DNA of 64,000 nucleotides, taken from NCBI GenBank assembly GCA_045601345.1, contig JAZRZL010000038.1:24082-88081 (forward strand), in the 5' to 3' direction. The notes under the pieces were generated by a model. It searched no databases, was not told where the DNA came from, and saw nothing but the letters and a program-made list of their open reading frames with translations. This DNA comes from SVMC01 sp045601345. GTDB lineage: Bacteria; Bacillota; Clostridia; Oscillospirales; Oscillospiraceae. Shown in pieces: positions 53,020-60,940 of this stretch; position 1 is the first letter of the stretch, and every line of letters begins with the position of its first letter. The position numbers and the translations under genes were made by a program.

Positions 53020-54132
53020 ATGATTATTTTAGATGTTCGGCTGGATAATTTTTATGCGTTTAAGGGCTTTCATGTGAATTTCACTTACCCTAAAAAAATC
53101 GTTGGTTCCAGCATAGAAAGCGAGCATTTAGTTGACCGCCCAAACTTTCGGTATAAGAAAGTCAATGTGATTATGGGTGCCAATGCTTCAGGCAAAACCA
53201 CTTTTGGCCAAATACTAATGAAAATTTTCAATTTTATTGAGAGAAAAAATTATGACTTTCTTGCCGAAGCCATCAATGATCGGAGCCGGGATGCATTCTT
53301 CTCTGTAGATATCGTAATTTACGGTGACTGTCTCTACCGAATTACATGTACGATTACGCCTAATGATACAGGAAAGTATACTCCGGAGAATTTTATCCTT
53401 GAAATTAGAAAGGAAAATATTTCTCATAGCGACAGCTATGAATCATGCGTAAAAAAAATGGAAAGCGCCAAATATGTGCGTGCGGACAATTATATTGAAG
53501 AATTAGAAAAAATAGAAACTCTTGACTGGATGTTTGAATATCCCAGTGATATAGGAAAAACATTAAAGCTTCCGGACAAAGATGAAAAATTCCGCGCTGT
53601 TTTGGAACATATTTTGAAAGCACTGGATCCATCTATTCTTTCTGTTGCAATATCTACAGAAGTGAAGAAAACATACGTGATCCGAATGAAAGATCGAGAT
53701 GTCGTATTACAGGATGGCGAAGGTTTAACTACCCCCGTGCTCTCCAGCGGCACAAAAAACGGTGTGGCAGTTGCGTGCATGATTTTTTCTATCATGCAAA
53801 GCTCCATTAGATTCTTCTACTGTGATGAAAAATTTTCCTATATTCATAGCGATGTGGAACGGGCAGCTCTTTCTCTGATGATTGAGCTTTTACGTCCAAA
53901 TAGTCAGCTTTTCTTTACAACACACAACACGGATATTCTGAATATGAACCTGCCCAAGCATTCATTTACCTTCCTGCGTAAGGATATGGAGGATGCGGAA
54001 CACCCTATCACAGCCATTGCAGCATCGTCCTTCCTCAAGCGCAATACGGATTCTATAAAAAATGCAGTGGAAAACGATTTATTCTCGTGCGCACCTGCCG
54101 TTGATCTTATTTATGCAATTGCCGATCTGTAA
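53020..54132 (+). CDS. AAA15-type ATPase, putative defence ATPase
   Basis: A 370-residue ABC/OLD-like ATPase. N-terminal strand IILDVRLDNFYAFKGF, Walker A GANASGKTTFG (about residues 50-60), a signature-like LSSGTKNGVAVACM (about 241-254), a Walker B-like FFYCDEKFSYIHSDVERAAL and the H-loop FFTTHNTDIL. This AAA15 arrangement is common to ATPases of defence modules (AbiL, PARIS, Gabija-like/OLD pairs). AAAGGAGG lies before ATG 53020; an alternative start at 52963 would add about 19 charged residues. The gene is AT-rich compared with flanking genes, a sign of transfer. Immediately followed by a TOPRIM-like gene. Confidence 0.8.
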   Translation: MIILDVRLDNFYAFKGFHVNFTYPKKIVGSSIESEHLVDRPNFRYKKVNVIMGANASGKTTFGQILMKIFNFIERKNYDFLAEAINDRSRDAFFSVDIVIYGDCLYRITCTITPNDTGKYTPENFILEIRKENISHSDSYESCVKKMESAKYVRADNYIEELEKIETLDWMFEYPSDIGKTLKLPDKDEKFRAVLEHILKALDPSILSVAISTEVKKTYVIRMKDRDVVLQDGEGLTTPVLSSGTKNGVAVACMIFSIMQSSIRFFYCDEKFSYIHSDVERAALSLMIELLRPNSQLFFTTHNTDILNMNLPKHSFTFLRKDMEDAEHPITAIAASSFLKRNTDSIKNAVENDLFSCAPAVDLIYAIADL

Positions 54133-54149
54133 AGACGGAGGTGCCTGCC

Positions 54150-54662
54150 ATGAAGAGCAAATTTGTTCAGTATTACGTCGAAGGTGAAGATGATAAAAAG
54201 GTTGTAGATACGTTTAAAACAAAAATGGGCTTGATTAGACCCGGAAAAGTCCAGATACTGAATGCTGTGACGGAAGAAATCACGGATTTGCGTCTTAGAT
54301 CGCTCTCGCCTGGTACGATGGTGGTATTGGTCTTTGACACAGATGCCGGAAGTGTACAAATTCTTCGAAAGAATATCAAGAAGCTTCAGGCGTGTAAGGC
54401 AGTGTCTGAAGTCGTTACCATACCGCAAGTATCAAAACTGGAAGATGAATTGATCCGTAGTTGTAACATAAAACAGATAAAAGAGCTACTGAACAGTCAA
54501 AGCAATGATGGCTTTAAAAGTGATGTGATTCGTGTCTCAAATCTTGACGCAAAATTAAGGGAATACAACTTCAATATGGACTGTTTCTGGTCATCATCGC
54601 CACCGCCACCCTATCAGGACATAGAAAATATGTCGGCAAAAATAAAAATCAACCCGAAGTAG
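54150..54662 (+). CDS. TOPRIM/RloB-like partner of the AAA ATPase
   Basis: A 170-residue protein. YYVEGEDDKKVVDTF near the N-terminus supplies the TOPRIM-type Glu, and VVLVFDTDAGSVQILRKNI (about residues 58-76) supplies a DxD pair after a hydrophobic strand; SKLEDELIRSCN follows as in RloB-like proteins. Together this suggests a small metal-dependent nuclease fold. It is shorter than DUF4435 (PARIS AriB) proteins. ATG 54150 has GGAGG at 8 bases. 17 bases after the ATPase gene, so the two are an operon. Family assignment is by motif only. Confidence 0.6.
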   Translation: MKSKFVQYYVEGEDDKKVVDTFKTKMGLIRPGKVQILNAVTEEITDLRLRSLSPGTMVVLVFDTDAGSVQILRKNIKKLQACKAVSEVVTIPQVSKLEDELIRSCNIKQIKELLNSQSNDGFKSDVIRVSNLDAKLREYNFNMDCFWSSSPPPPYQDIENMSAKIKINPK

Positions 54663-54713
54663 CAAAGAATACATTCTTCCAAAGGCGATTACACACCCGT
54701 GACATTTCCAATT

Positions 54714-54753
54714 CAAAAAAGCCCTCTGTGCACATTGCTGTTCACAGAGGGCT
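54714..54753 (-). terminator. Terminator of groESL
   Basis: AGCCCTCTGTG / CACAGAGGGCT stem; on the minus strand followed by six T. Lies 20 bases beyond the groEL stop. Confidence 0.85.
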
Positions 54754-54773
54754 GAAATAATTTTCTTAACGGA

Positions 54774-56417
54774 TTAATACATACCGCCCATGCCGCCGCC
54801 ACCGGCTGCTGCTGCGGCCATTGCTGCATCGGCTGCGGGATCGGGCTTATCGGCAACCAGAGATTCGGTGGTGAGAACACACGCTGCGATAGATGCTGCA
54901 TTCTCCAGTGCGCTGCGGGTGACCTTGGTGGGATCCACAATACCGGCAGCCATCATATCCACATATTCTTCCGTATAAGCATTGTAGCCATAGCCTGTTT
55001 TGCCACTGGAACGGATTTTCTCAAAGACCACAGAGCCGTCCACACCGGCATTCTCCGCGATCTGACGAACCGGCATCTGGAGTGCCTTGACAATGATCTG
55101 GGCACCAGTCTTCTCGTCACCCTTCAGGGTCTCTACGAGTGCTTCTACAGCCGGGATGGCATTGGCATAGGCCGTGCCGCCGCCTGCCACGATGCCTTCC
55201 TCTACGGCGGCCTTGGTGGCATTCAGTGCGTCCTCAATGCGAAGCTTCTGTTCCTTCATGGCAACCTCGGTCTGTGCGCCGACACGGATGACGGCAACGC
55301 CGCCAGCCAGCTTGGCCAGACGCTCCTGCAGCTTCTCACGGTCATAGTCAGAGGTGGTTGCTTCGATGGCAGCCTTAATCTCCTGTGTGCGGGCTGCAAT
55401 GGCAGCAGGATCGCCGCAGCCGTCCACGATGGTGGAGTTGTCCTTGCCGATCTTCATCTGATGGGCACGACCCAGATCGCTGATATCGGCTTCCTTCAGA
55501 TCCATATTGAGGTCGCTGGAAATCACGGTACCGCCGGTGAGAATGGCGATATCCTGCAACATTTCCTTTCTGCGGTCGCCAAAGCCGGGTGCCTTGACAG
55601 CAACGCAGGTGAAGGTGCCGCGCAGACGGTTCACGAGAATGGTTGCCAGCGCATCGCCCTCGACATCCTCAGCGATAATGACCATCTTCTGACCCATCTT
55701 GACGATCTGCTCGAGAACGGGCAGAATGTCCTGAATGGTGGAAATCTTCTTATCGGTAATGAGAATATAGGGATCGTCAATGACGGCTTCCATCTTGTCG
55801 GTGTCAGTGATCATATAGGGGGAGATATAGCCGCGGTCAAACTGCATACCCTCCACAACATCCAGAGAGGTTTCGCCAGTCTTGGATTCCTCAATGGTGA
55901 TGACACCGGAAGCGGTGACCTTTTCCATTGCCTCGGCAATCATCTTACCTACGGCCTCATCGCCGGAGGAGACAGCGCCTACGCGGGCGATATCCTCGCT
56001 GCCGCCGATGGCAACGGAGCAATCCTTAATACTGGCAACTGCGGTATCCACAGCCTTCTGAATGCCCTTGCGCATGACCATGGGGTTGGCACCGGCGGTG
56101 ACATTCTTCAGACCCTCATGGACAATGGCCTGTGCCAGCAGGGTAGCGGTGGTGGTGCCATCGCCAGCGGCATCGTTGGTCTTGGTAGCGACCTCGCGCA
56201 CCAGCTGTGCGCCCATATCTTCAAAAGCGTCCTCCAGCTCCACATCCTTGGCGATGGTCACGCCATCGTTGGTGATGAGGGGAGCGCCGTACTTCTTGCC
56301 CAGAACGACATTTCTGCCCTTGGGACCTAAGGTAACCTTCACGGTATTGGCCAGCTGGTCAATGCCAGATAACAGTGCCTTGCGGGCATCTTCACCATAA
56401 ATAATCTGCTTTGCCAT
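54774..56417 (-). CDS. groEL: Chaperonin GroEL
   Basis: A 547-residue 60-kDa chaperonin subunit. N-terminal AKQIIYGEDARKALLSGIDQ, nucleotide-site TLGPKGRNVVLGKKYG and GDGTTTATLLAQAI, VEEGIVAGGGTAY near 400, and the Gly/Met-rich tail GGGGMGGMY. Forms the tetradecameric folding chamber with GroES. ATG 56417 follows GGAGGG. Downstream of groES under CIRCE control. Confidence 0.98.
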   Translation of the reverse strand: MAKQIIYGEDARKALLSGIDQLANTVKVTLGPKGRNVVLGKKYGAPLITNDGVTIAKDVELEDAFEDMGAQLVREVATKTNDAAGDGTTTATLLAQAIVHEGLKNVTAGANPMVMRKGIQKAVDTAVASIKDCSVAIGGSEDIARVGAVSSGDEAVGKMIAEAMEKVTASGVITIEESKTGETSLDVVEGMQFDRGYISPYMITDTDKMEAVIDDPYILITDKKISTIQDILPVLEQIVKMGQKMVIIAEDVEGDALATILVNRLRGTFTCVAVKAPGFGDRRKEMLQDIAILTGGTVISSDLNMDLKEADISDLGRAHQMKIGKDNSTIVDGCGDPAAIAARTQEIKAAIEATTSDYDREKLQERLAKLAGGVAVIRVGAQTEVAMKEQKLRIEDALNATKAAVEEGIVAGGGTAYANAIPAVEALVETLKGDEKTGAQIIVKALQMPVRQIAENAGVDGSVVFEKIRSSGKTGYGYNAYTEEYVDMMAAGIVDPTKVTRSALENAASIAACVLTTESLVADKPDPAADAAMAAAAAGGGGMGGMY

Positions 56418-56432
56418 AATTGTACCCTCCAA

Positions 56433-56717
56433 TTATTCTACGATTGCCAGAATATCACTCTGGCGGACGATGGTATACTCCACACCGTCGAGCTTAACCT
56501 CTGTGCCGGAATACTTGCCGGTCACGACGCGGTCACCGGCCTTAACGACCATCTTGACCTCGTTGCCATCCACAAAACCGCCGGGGCCTGCGCTGATGAC
56601 TTCAAAAACTGCGGGCTTTTCCTTGGTTGCAGTGGAGAGGATGATGCCGGAAGCGGTGGTCTCCTCGGTTTCGACTGCCTTCAAAAGTACGCGATCAGCC
56701 AAAGGAATAAGTTTCAT
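56433..56717 (-). CDS. groES: Co-chaperonin GroES
   Basis: A 94-residue GroES: MKLIPLADRVLLKAVETEE, the mobile loop ETTASGIILS, and GDRVVTGKYSGTEVKLDG. AGGAGG precedes ATG 56717; in-frame codons upstream run through the CIRCE leader and are not part of the protein. Confidence 0.97.
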   Translation of the reverse strand: MKLIPLADRVLLKAVETEETTASGIILSTATKEKPAVFEVISAGPGGFVDGNEVKMVVKAGDRVVTGKYSGTEVKLDGVEYTIVRQSDILAIVE

Positions 56718-56782
56718 ATGACTACCTCCTGTTATTATGAGGCCTTTTCGGCCATGGTATATAAAATCAGAAAAGCGACGTG

Positions 56783-56809
56783 TTAGCACTCTTGCGTTTC
56801 GAGTGCCAA
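56783..56809. promoter_or_regulatory. CIRCE operator (HrcA site)
   Basis: TTAGCACTC, 9-base spacer, GAGTGCCAA: the HrcA-binding inverted repeat with a single departure from the consensus (GAGTGCTAA). It lies between the groES promoter and start, so heat-shock control by HrcA is expected. Confidence 0.95.
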
Positions 56810-56816
56810 CACGTAT

Positions 56817-56844
56817 ATGATACCCATTTTTTTCAAAAAGTCAA
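56817..56844 (-). promoter_or_regulatory. groESL promoter
   Basis: On the minus strand TTGACT, 16-base spacer, TATCAT, directly upstream of CIRCE. Confidence 0.65.
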
Positions 56845-56920
56845 GAGGGATTTCCACTTTTTTTATGTCATTTCCTGTCGCTTCCATCTGTAGCAGACGT
56901 ATTCGTGATCCATACGTGCC

Positions 56921-58075
56921 TCATATTGCGCTCCTGCTTACAGGCTTTTCCTTCGGTTTGGCAGAATAATACATATGAACATTGCATTGCAGGCGGCCAT
57001 TATAGAGCTTGCGCTTCTTATCTGCCTTGCTTCCATAGAAAAATTCAAACTCGGGATCAGAGGAAATAATATATTTGCTCCATCCGTCGGCAAAGCGCCA
57101 GTGCTTTCCCATTGCCCGATAGAGCCGCTGGGCTGCCTTCTGCTCCAGCATTCGCTCGCCGTAGGGCGGGTTGCATACAATCGTTCCGCGGTCTGCGGGC
57201 AGACTCAGCTTCGTCGCATCGGCCTCACGAAATTCAATCAGCTTATCTACGCCCGCCTTTTTCGCATTGGAAATGGCGATACCTAAGCTCTTGGGATCAA
57301 TATCTGAGCCAAGCAGACGATAGCTTCCATGGAATTCCCGATCCTTTGCTTCCTCCCGCGCCTGTTTCCAGACCTCTGCCGAAACGGACGGCCAATTCTG
57401 AGCAGCAAATGTGCGGTTGAGTCCCGGTGCTCGGTTCATGGCAATCAGAGCAGCTTCAATCACAATGGTGCCGGAGCCACAGAACGGATCCCAGAAAAAG
57501 TCTCTGCCGCGGTAGCGTGACAGCGTCACCATAGCCGCTGCCATGGTCTCATGCAGAGGTGCATCATTGCCCACCGCCCGGTAGCCGCGCTTGTGGAGGC
57601 TCTGGCCGGAGGTATCGAGGAACATCTCACAAATATCCTTCATAATGGAAAAACGAAGCTGGAAGGTACTGCCGGTCTCAGGAAGCCATGTAAGGCCATA
57701 GTATCTGCCGAGACGGTCAACCGCCGCCTTCTTAACAATGGACTGGCAATCGGGCACACTATGGAGCTGGCTGGAAAGGCTGTAGCCCTTCACAGGGAAA
57801 GCGCCGTCTCTGGGAATAAACGCCTCCAACGGTACGGCCTTCACGCCCTGATACAAATCCTCAAAGCTGTGTACCTCAAACCGGGCAAGCTGCACCATAA
57901 CCCGCTCACCCATACGGCAAAACAGATTGGCACGTGCAATCGCATCTGCGCCGCCGGTAAAATAGACCCGGCGATCCTCTACGCGCACCTGCTCCATATT
58001 GAGCCGCCGCAGCTCATCGCCTACCAGCCCTTCCAGTCCAAACAGACAGGGAATACAAAGGGTATACTGATTCAT
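56921..58075 (-). CDS. THUMP-domain rRNA methyltransferase, RlmL/YpsC-like
   Basis: A 384-residue class I SAM-dependent RNA methyltransferase. N-terminal ferredoxin-like/THUMP part (residues 1-160), then UPF0020 methylase with FWDPFCGSGTIVIEAALIAM (SAM-binding), GSDIDPKSLGIAISNA and catalytic CNPPYGERM. E. coli RlmL makes m2G2445 in 23S rRNA; Bacillus YpsC is the Gram-positive counterpart. ATG 58075 has AGGAG at 6 bases; the ATG at 58081 abuts it. Stands alone downstream of no obvious partner. Confidence 0.93.
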   Translation of the reverse strand: MNQYTLCIPCLFGLEGLVGDELRRLNMEQVRVEDRRVYFTGGADAIARANLFCRMGERVMVQLARFEVHSFEDLYQGVKAVPLEAFIPRDGAFPVKGYSLSSQLHSVPDCQSIVKKAAVDRLGRYYGLTWLPETGSTFQLRFSIMKDICEMFLDTSGQSLHKRGYRAVGNDAPLHETMAAAMVTLSRYRGRDFFWDPFCGSGTIVIEAALIAMNRAPGLNRTFAAQNWPSVSAEVWKQAREEAKDREFHGSYRLLGSDIDPKSLGIAISNAKKAGVDKLIEFREADATKLSLPADRGTIVCNPPYGERMLEQKAAQRLYRAMGKHWRFADGWSKYIISSDPEFEFFYGSKADKKRKLYNGRLQCNVHMYYSAKPKEKPVSRSAI

Positions 58076-58232
58076 ATGCATCTCCTGAAAAAAATCGGGA
58101 ACCTTTTTCCCGCTTCATCGTCTAAAGAACAAACGGATGATAAAACCCGCCTACCATATTATTCCCGATTATTATATCGAATCATGCCGAAAATAGCAAC
58201 CTCCGCAACCAAAAACTTCCGGCCTTTTCCGA

Positions 58233-58260
58233 TTGACAAATTGTGAAATATGTGTATTAT
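58233..58260 (+). promoter_or_regulatory. Promoter of the NfeD-SPFH operon
   Basis: TTGACA, 16-base spacer, TATTAT, 50 bases before the NfeD-like start. Confidence 0.7.
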
Positions 58261-58310
58261 GAAAGAAAAAGCGCATCCGTATTTAGAGGTAACCTAAAGG
58301 AGGTATTTTT

Positions 58311-58757
58311 ATGAAGCTCATCTGGATTTGGCTATGCGCCATGGTGGTGCTTGGCATTGTGGAGGCACTCACCGTCAGTCTGGTATGCATCTGGTTTGTC
58401 GGCGGTGCGCTGGCAGCTACGATTGCAGCACTGCTCGGCGCACCTTTATGGGGACAAATTGCCGCATTTCTTGTCGTTTCTGTTGGTCTGCTGTTGGCTC
58501 TTCGCCCCTTTGTGCAGAAGAGCATCCGCAGCGACGGTACGGCCACCAATGTGGACAGCAACATCGGCAAAATCGCCGTGGTCATTGAAAAAATCGACAA
58601 CCTCCACGGCACAGGCCGCGTGATGATTGACCGCGTAGACTGGACCGCCCGCAGTGAAGACGGCAGCGTGATTGAGGTCGGCGAAGCCGTTCAGGTTCTT
58701 CGCATTGAAGGTGTAAAGGTTTGCGTCCAGCGTGTCCCCGTTGGCGCAAAAATATAA
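58311..58757 (+). CDS. NfeD-family membrane protein
   Basis: A 148-residue short NfeD: three membrane helices in the first 70 residues (LIWIWLCAMVVLGIVEALTV and following) and a C-terminal OB-fold domain (NIGKIAVVIEKIDN, GRVMIDRVDWTARS, VLRIEGVKVCVQ). Short NfeDs pair with SPFH proteins and are thought to help assemble or regulate membrane microdomains. AAAGGAGG before ATG; SPFH gene follows after 27 bases, which confirms the pairing. Confidence 0.92.
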   Translation: MKLIWIWLCAMVVLGIVEALTVSLVCIWFVGGALAATIAALLGAPLWGQIAAFLVVSVGLLLALRPFVQKSIRSDGTATNVDSNIGKIAVVIEKIDNLHGTGRVMIDRVDWTARSEDGSVIEVGEAVQVLRIEGVKVCVQRVPVGAKI

Positions 58758-58784
58758 AGAACATAACGAAAAGGAGAAATTTTT

Positions 58785-59705
58785 ATGACAACATTCGTTT
58801 TAGCCAGCGGAATTTCCGCCATTGTGCCCGCGGCCATTCTGATCATTTTCATTCTGATCGTGCTGGCACGCTGCATTTTTGTAGTACAGCAATCCAAGGC
58901 TTATGTCATTGAGCGGCTGGGTAAATTCAGCAGCGTTTGGGGCGTGGGTCTGCACATCAAAATGCCCTTCATTGAGCGCGTTGCCAAGAAGGTCAGCCTG
59001 AAGGAGCAGGTTCTGGACTATCCCCCCCAGCCCGTCATCACCAAGGATAACGTTACCATGCAGATTGATACCGTTGTCTACTTCCAGATCACCGACCCGA
59101 AGCTCTACACCTACGGCGTGGAATATCCCATGGTTGCCATGGAAACTCTCACCGCAACCACCCTTCGTAACATTATCGGCGACCTTGAGCTGGACGAAAC
59201 TCTGACCTCCCGCGACGTTATCAACACCAAGATGCGCGCCATTCTGGACGAAGTCACCGATCCCTGGGGCATCAAGGTCAACCGCGTTGAGCTGAAGAAC
59301 ATTCTGCCTCCGGCTGACATTCAGAACTCCATGGAAAAGCAGATGAAGGCCGAGCGTGACCGCCGGCAGGCCATCCTTCAGGCCGAAGGCACCAAGCATT
59401 CCCAGATTCTGATTGCCGAAGGCGAAAAGGAATCTGCCATCCTCCGCGCCGATGCAGAAAAGCAGGCCGCCATCCTCAAGGCACAGGGCGAAGCGCAGGC
59501 CATTCTGGAGGTGCAGCGCGCATTGGCTGACTCCATGAAGATGCTGAACGAAGCCGCGCCCAACGATCAGGTCATCAAGCTCAAGGCACTCGAAGCCATG
59601 CAGAAGGTTGCCGACGGCAAGGCCACCAAGGTCATTATTCCCTCCGAGCTGCAGGGTCTTGCAGGTCTGGCCACGGGACTTGTGGAATCCGTCAAGACCA
59701 ACTAA
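58785..59705 (+). CDS. SPFH/Band 7 (stomatin/QmcA-like) protein
   Basis: A 306-residue protein with one N-terminal membrane helix (about residues 12-35), the SPFH core (QSKAYVIERLGKFSSVWGVG, ITKDNVTMQIDTVVYFQI, TLRNIIGDLELDETL) and a long Ala/Glu-rich coiled coil (about 185-265) ending in the IPSELQGLAGLATGL tail. It oligomerises into membrane rings/caps that organise microdomains and can modulate FtsH. Operon partner of NfeD. Confidence 0.94.
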   Translation: MTTFVLASGISAIVPAAILIIFILIVLARCIFVVQQSKAYVIERLGKFSSVWGVGLHIKMPFIERVAKKVSLKEQVLDYPPQPVITKDNVTMQIDTVVYFQITDPKLYTYGVEYPMVAMETLTATTLRNIIGDLELDETLTSRDVINTKMRAILDEVTDPWGIKVNRVELKNILPPADIQNSMEKQMKAERDRRQAILQAEGTKHSQILIAEGEKESAILRADAEKQAAILKAQGEAQAILEVQRALADSMKMLNEAAPNDQVIKLKALEAMQKVADGKATKVIIPSELQGLAGLATGLVESVKTN

Positions 59706-59741
59706 ACCGCTTTTCTCAGAATGTATAGATAGGAGCTTTAT

Positions 59742-60236
59742 ATGAAACTGTATATTAAACAAAAGGTATTCTCGTGGGGAGACAAGTTTCGTATCTACGA
59801 TGAAAACGAAAACGACAAATATTATGTAAAAGGCGAAGTGTTTTCCTTCGGCAAGAAGCTCCATCTCTACAATCTGTCCGAGAACGAGCTTGCCTTCATC
59901 CATCAGAAGGTGTGGTCCTTCCTGCCAAAGTATTTCATCAGCCAAAATGGCGTTGACGTGGCACAGGTGGTCAAGAAATTCACGTTCTTCCGTCAGGAAT
60001 ATATTGTAGAAGGTCTTGGATGGACTGTGAGCGGAAACTTTTGGGCACACGAATATGAAATTAGCGCTGCGGGCAGGACGATTGCTTCGATTTCCAAGCG
60101 CTGGTTTACATGGGGCGATACCTATGAGATTGATATTGCCAACCATGCGGATGAGGTAATGGTTCTTTGTGTTGTGCTGATTATTGACGCAGTGATTGCG
60201 CAAAGTAACAACAATGCGTCTTCGTCACATAGCTAA
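59742..60236 (+). CDS. LURP-one-related protein
   Basis: A 164-residue protein with the repeated beta-strand pattern of the LOR/YxjI fold: KLYIKQKVFSWGDKFRIYDE, YYVKGEVFSFGKKLHLY, ELAFIHQKVWSFLPKY, WTVSGNFWAHEYEI, RTIASISKRWFTWGDTYEIDI. The fold resembles Tubby C-terminal domains; function unknown in bacteria. AGGAG precedes ATG. May be third gene of the NfeD-SPFH operon (36-base gap), ending at a strong terminator. Confidence 0.87.
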   Translation: MKLYIKQKVFSWGDKFRIYDENENDKYYVKGEVFSFGKKLHLYNLSENELAFIHQKVWSFLPKYFISQNGVDVAQVVKKFTFFRQEYIVEGLGWTVSGNFWAHEYEISAAGRTIASISKRWFTWGDTYEIDIANHADEVMVLCVVLIIDAVIAQSNNNASSSHS

Positions 60237-60276
60237 CAGCACAGATAAACGAAATTTGTCGAAGAAAATAAAGGTG

Positions 60277-60320
60277 GGGCTGTCTCAAAATGCGAAAACT
60301 GCATTTTGAGGCAGCCCTTT
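60277..60320 (+). terminator. Terminator after the LURP-one gene
   Basis: GGGCTGTCTCAAAATGC / GCATTTTGAGGCAGCCC, near-perfect 17-bp stem with a 7-base loop and a short T tail. Confidence 0.8.
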
Positions 60321-60429
60321 GCCGGCGTGTCAAAAAGACTTTATTTCTGCCCATAATGTGCTAACTAACACGGACTGTGAATAGTAACATGAACGTATAT
60401 AAAAAAATAAAATTTTTTCCAAAAAGCTA

Positions 60430-60457
60430 TTGCAATTCCCCTGTATTTTGTTATAAT
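60430..60457 (+). promoter_or_regulatory. Promoter-like sequence before the metzincin remnant
   Basis: TTGCAA, 16-base spacer, perfect TATAAT. It lies in an AT-rich stretch; activity is uncertain because the gene downstream is broken. Confidence 0.5.
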
Positions 60458-60473
60458 AGAATATACAGATAGA

Positions 60474-60919
60474 TTGTGCTACCTGACGTTTAGATGGTTG
60501 GAGGTAATATTATGTATCGTTTTATTGACAAACAGCATGGTTTATGGCGAACAAAATTTTGGTACAGCCCTCAGTTATGATGTATATTCAGTTATTTTGC
60601 ATGAGTTTGGACACACCTTAGGACTTGCTGACGTAAGGGATACCAGATATTATACTTATGGGCACCTCTAATTATTCTTCGCGGGCGAGTCTGCGGGTCT
60701 TATTTCCGTCAAATTCAATAAAAATCTTGAAAATACGTCAAGTATTCCCTGCGATTTTTATTGAATCTGACAGAAAAATCCCTCGCAGCTCGCCTCACGC
60801 AGAATAAATAGAGGTGCCCTTATGATTCTACTGTAATGTGGTATGCTGTCAAAACTAACTCGACAAAGAGAAGTTTAAAAACAGATGATATAAACGGAAT
60901 AGATGATATTTATAACTAA
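60474..60919 (+). pseudogene. Metzincin-type zinc protease remnant, interrupted by MITE copy D
   Basis: The frame before 60659 contains the zinc motif HEFGHTLGLADV (HExGHxxGxxD), diagnostic of metzincins such as matrixins. It is cut at 60660 by the 160-bp element. If the element and one copy of its TTAT duplication are removed, the same frame continues as YDSTVMWYAV, supplying a Met-turn-like segment, and ends TDDINGIDDIYN then TAA at 60919, the usual C-terminal helix of this family. The 5' part is also short and lacks a signal peptide, so the gene was either already truncated or shifted. Followed 21 bases later by a lipoprotein gene. Confidence 0.85.
60660..60819. mobile_element. 160-bp MITE-like element, copy D (opposite orientation)
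   Basis: GGGCACCTCTAATTATTC to GAATAAATAGAGGTGCCC. Its reverse complement differs from copy B at only 4 positions by hand count. Flanked by TTAT on both sides (60656-60659 and 60820-60823). Inserted in the metzincin reading frame. Confidence 0.92.
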
Positions 60920-60940
60920 TCAGGTTTAGGAGGTGCAAAA

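Noticed and set aside
54790..56400. Plus-strand frames opposite groEL (289 codons and shorter)
   Set aside because: Shadow frames of groEL with no ribosome site or family.
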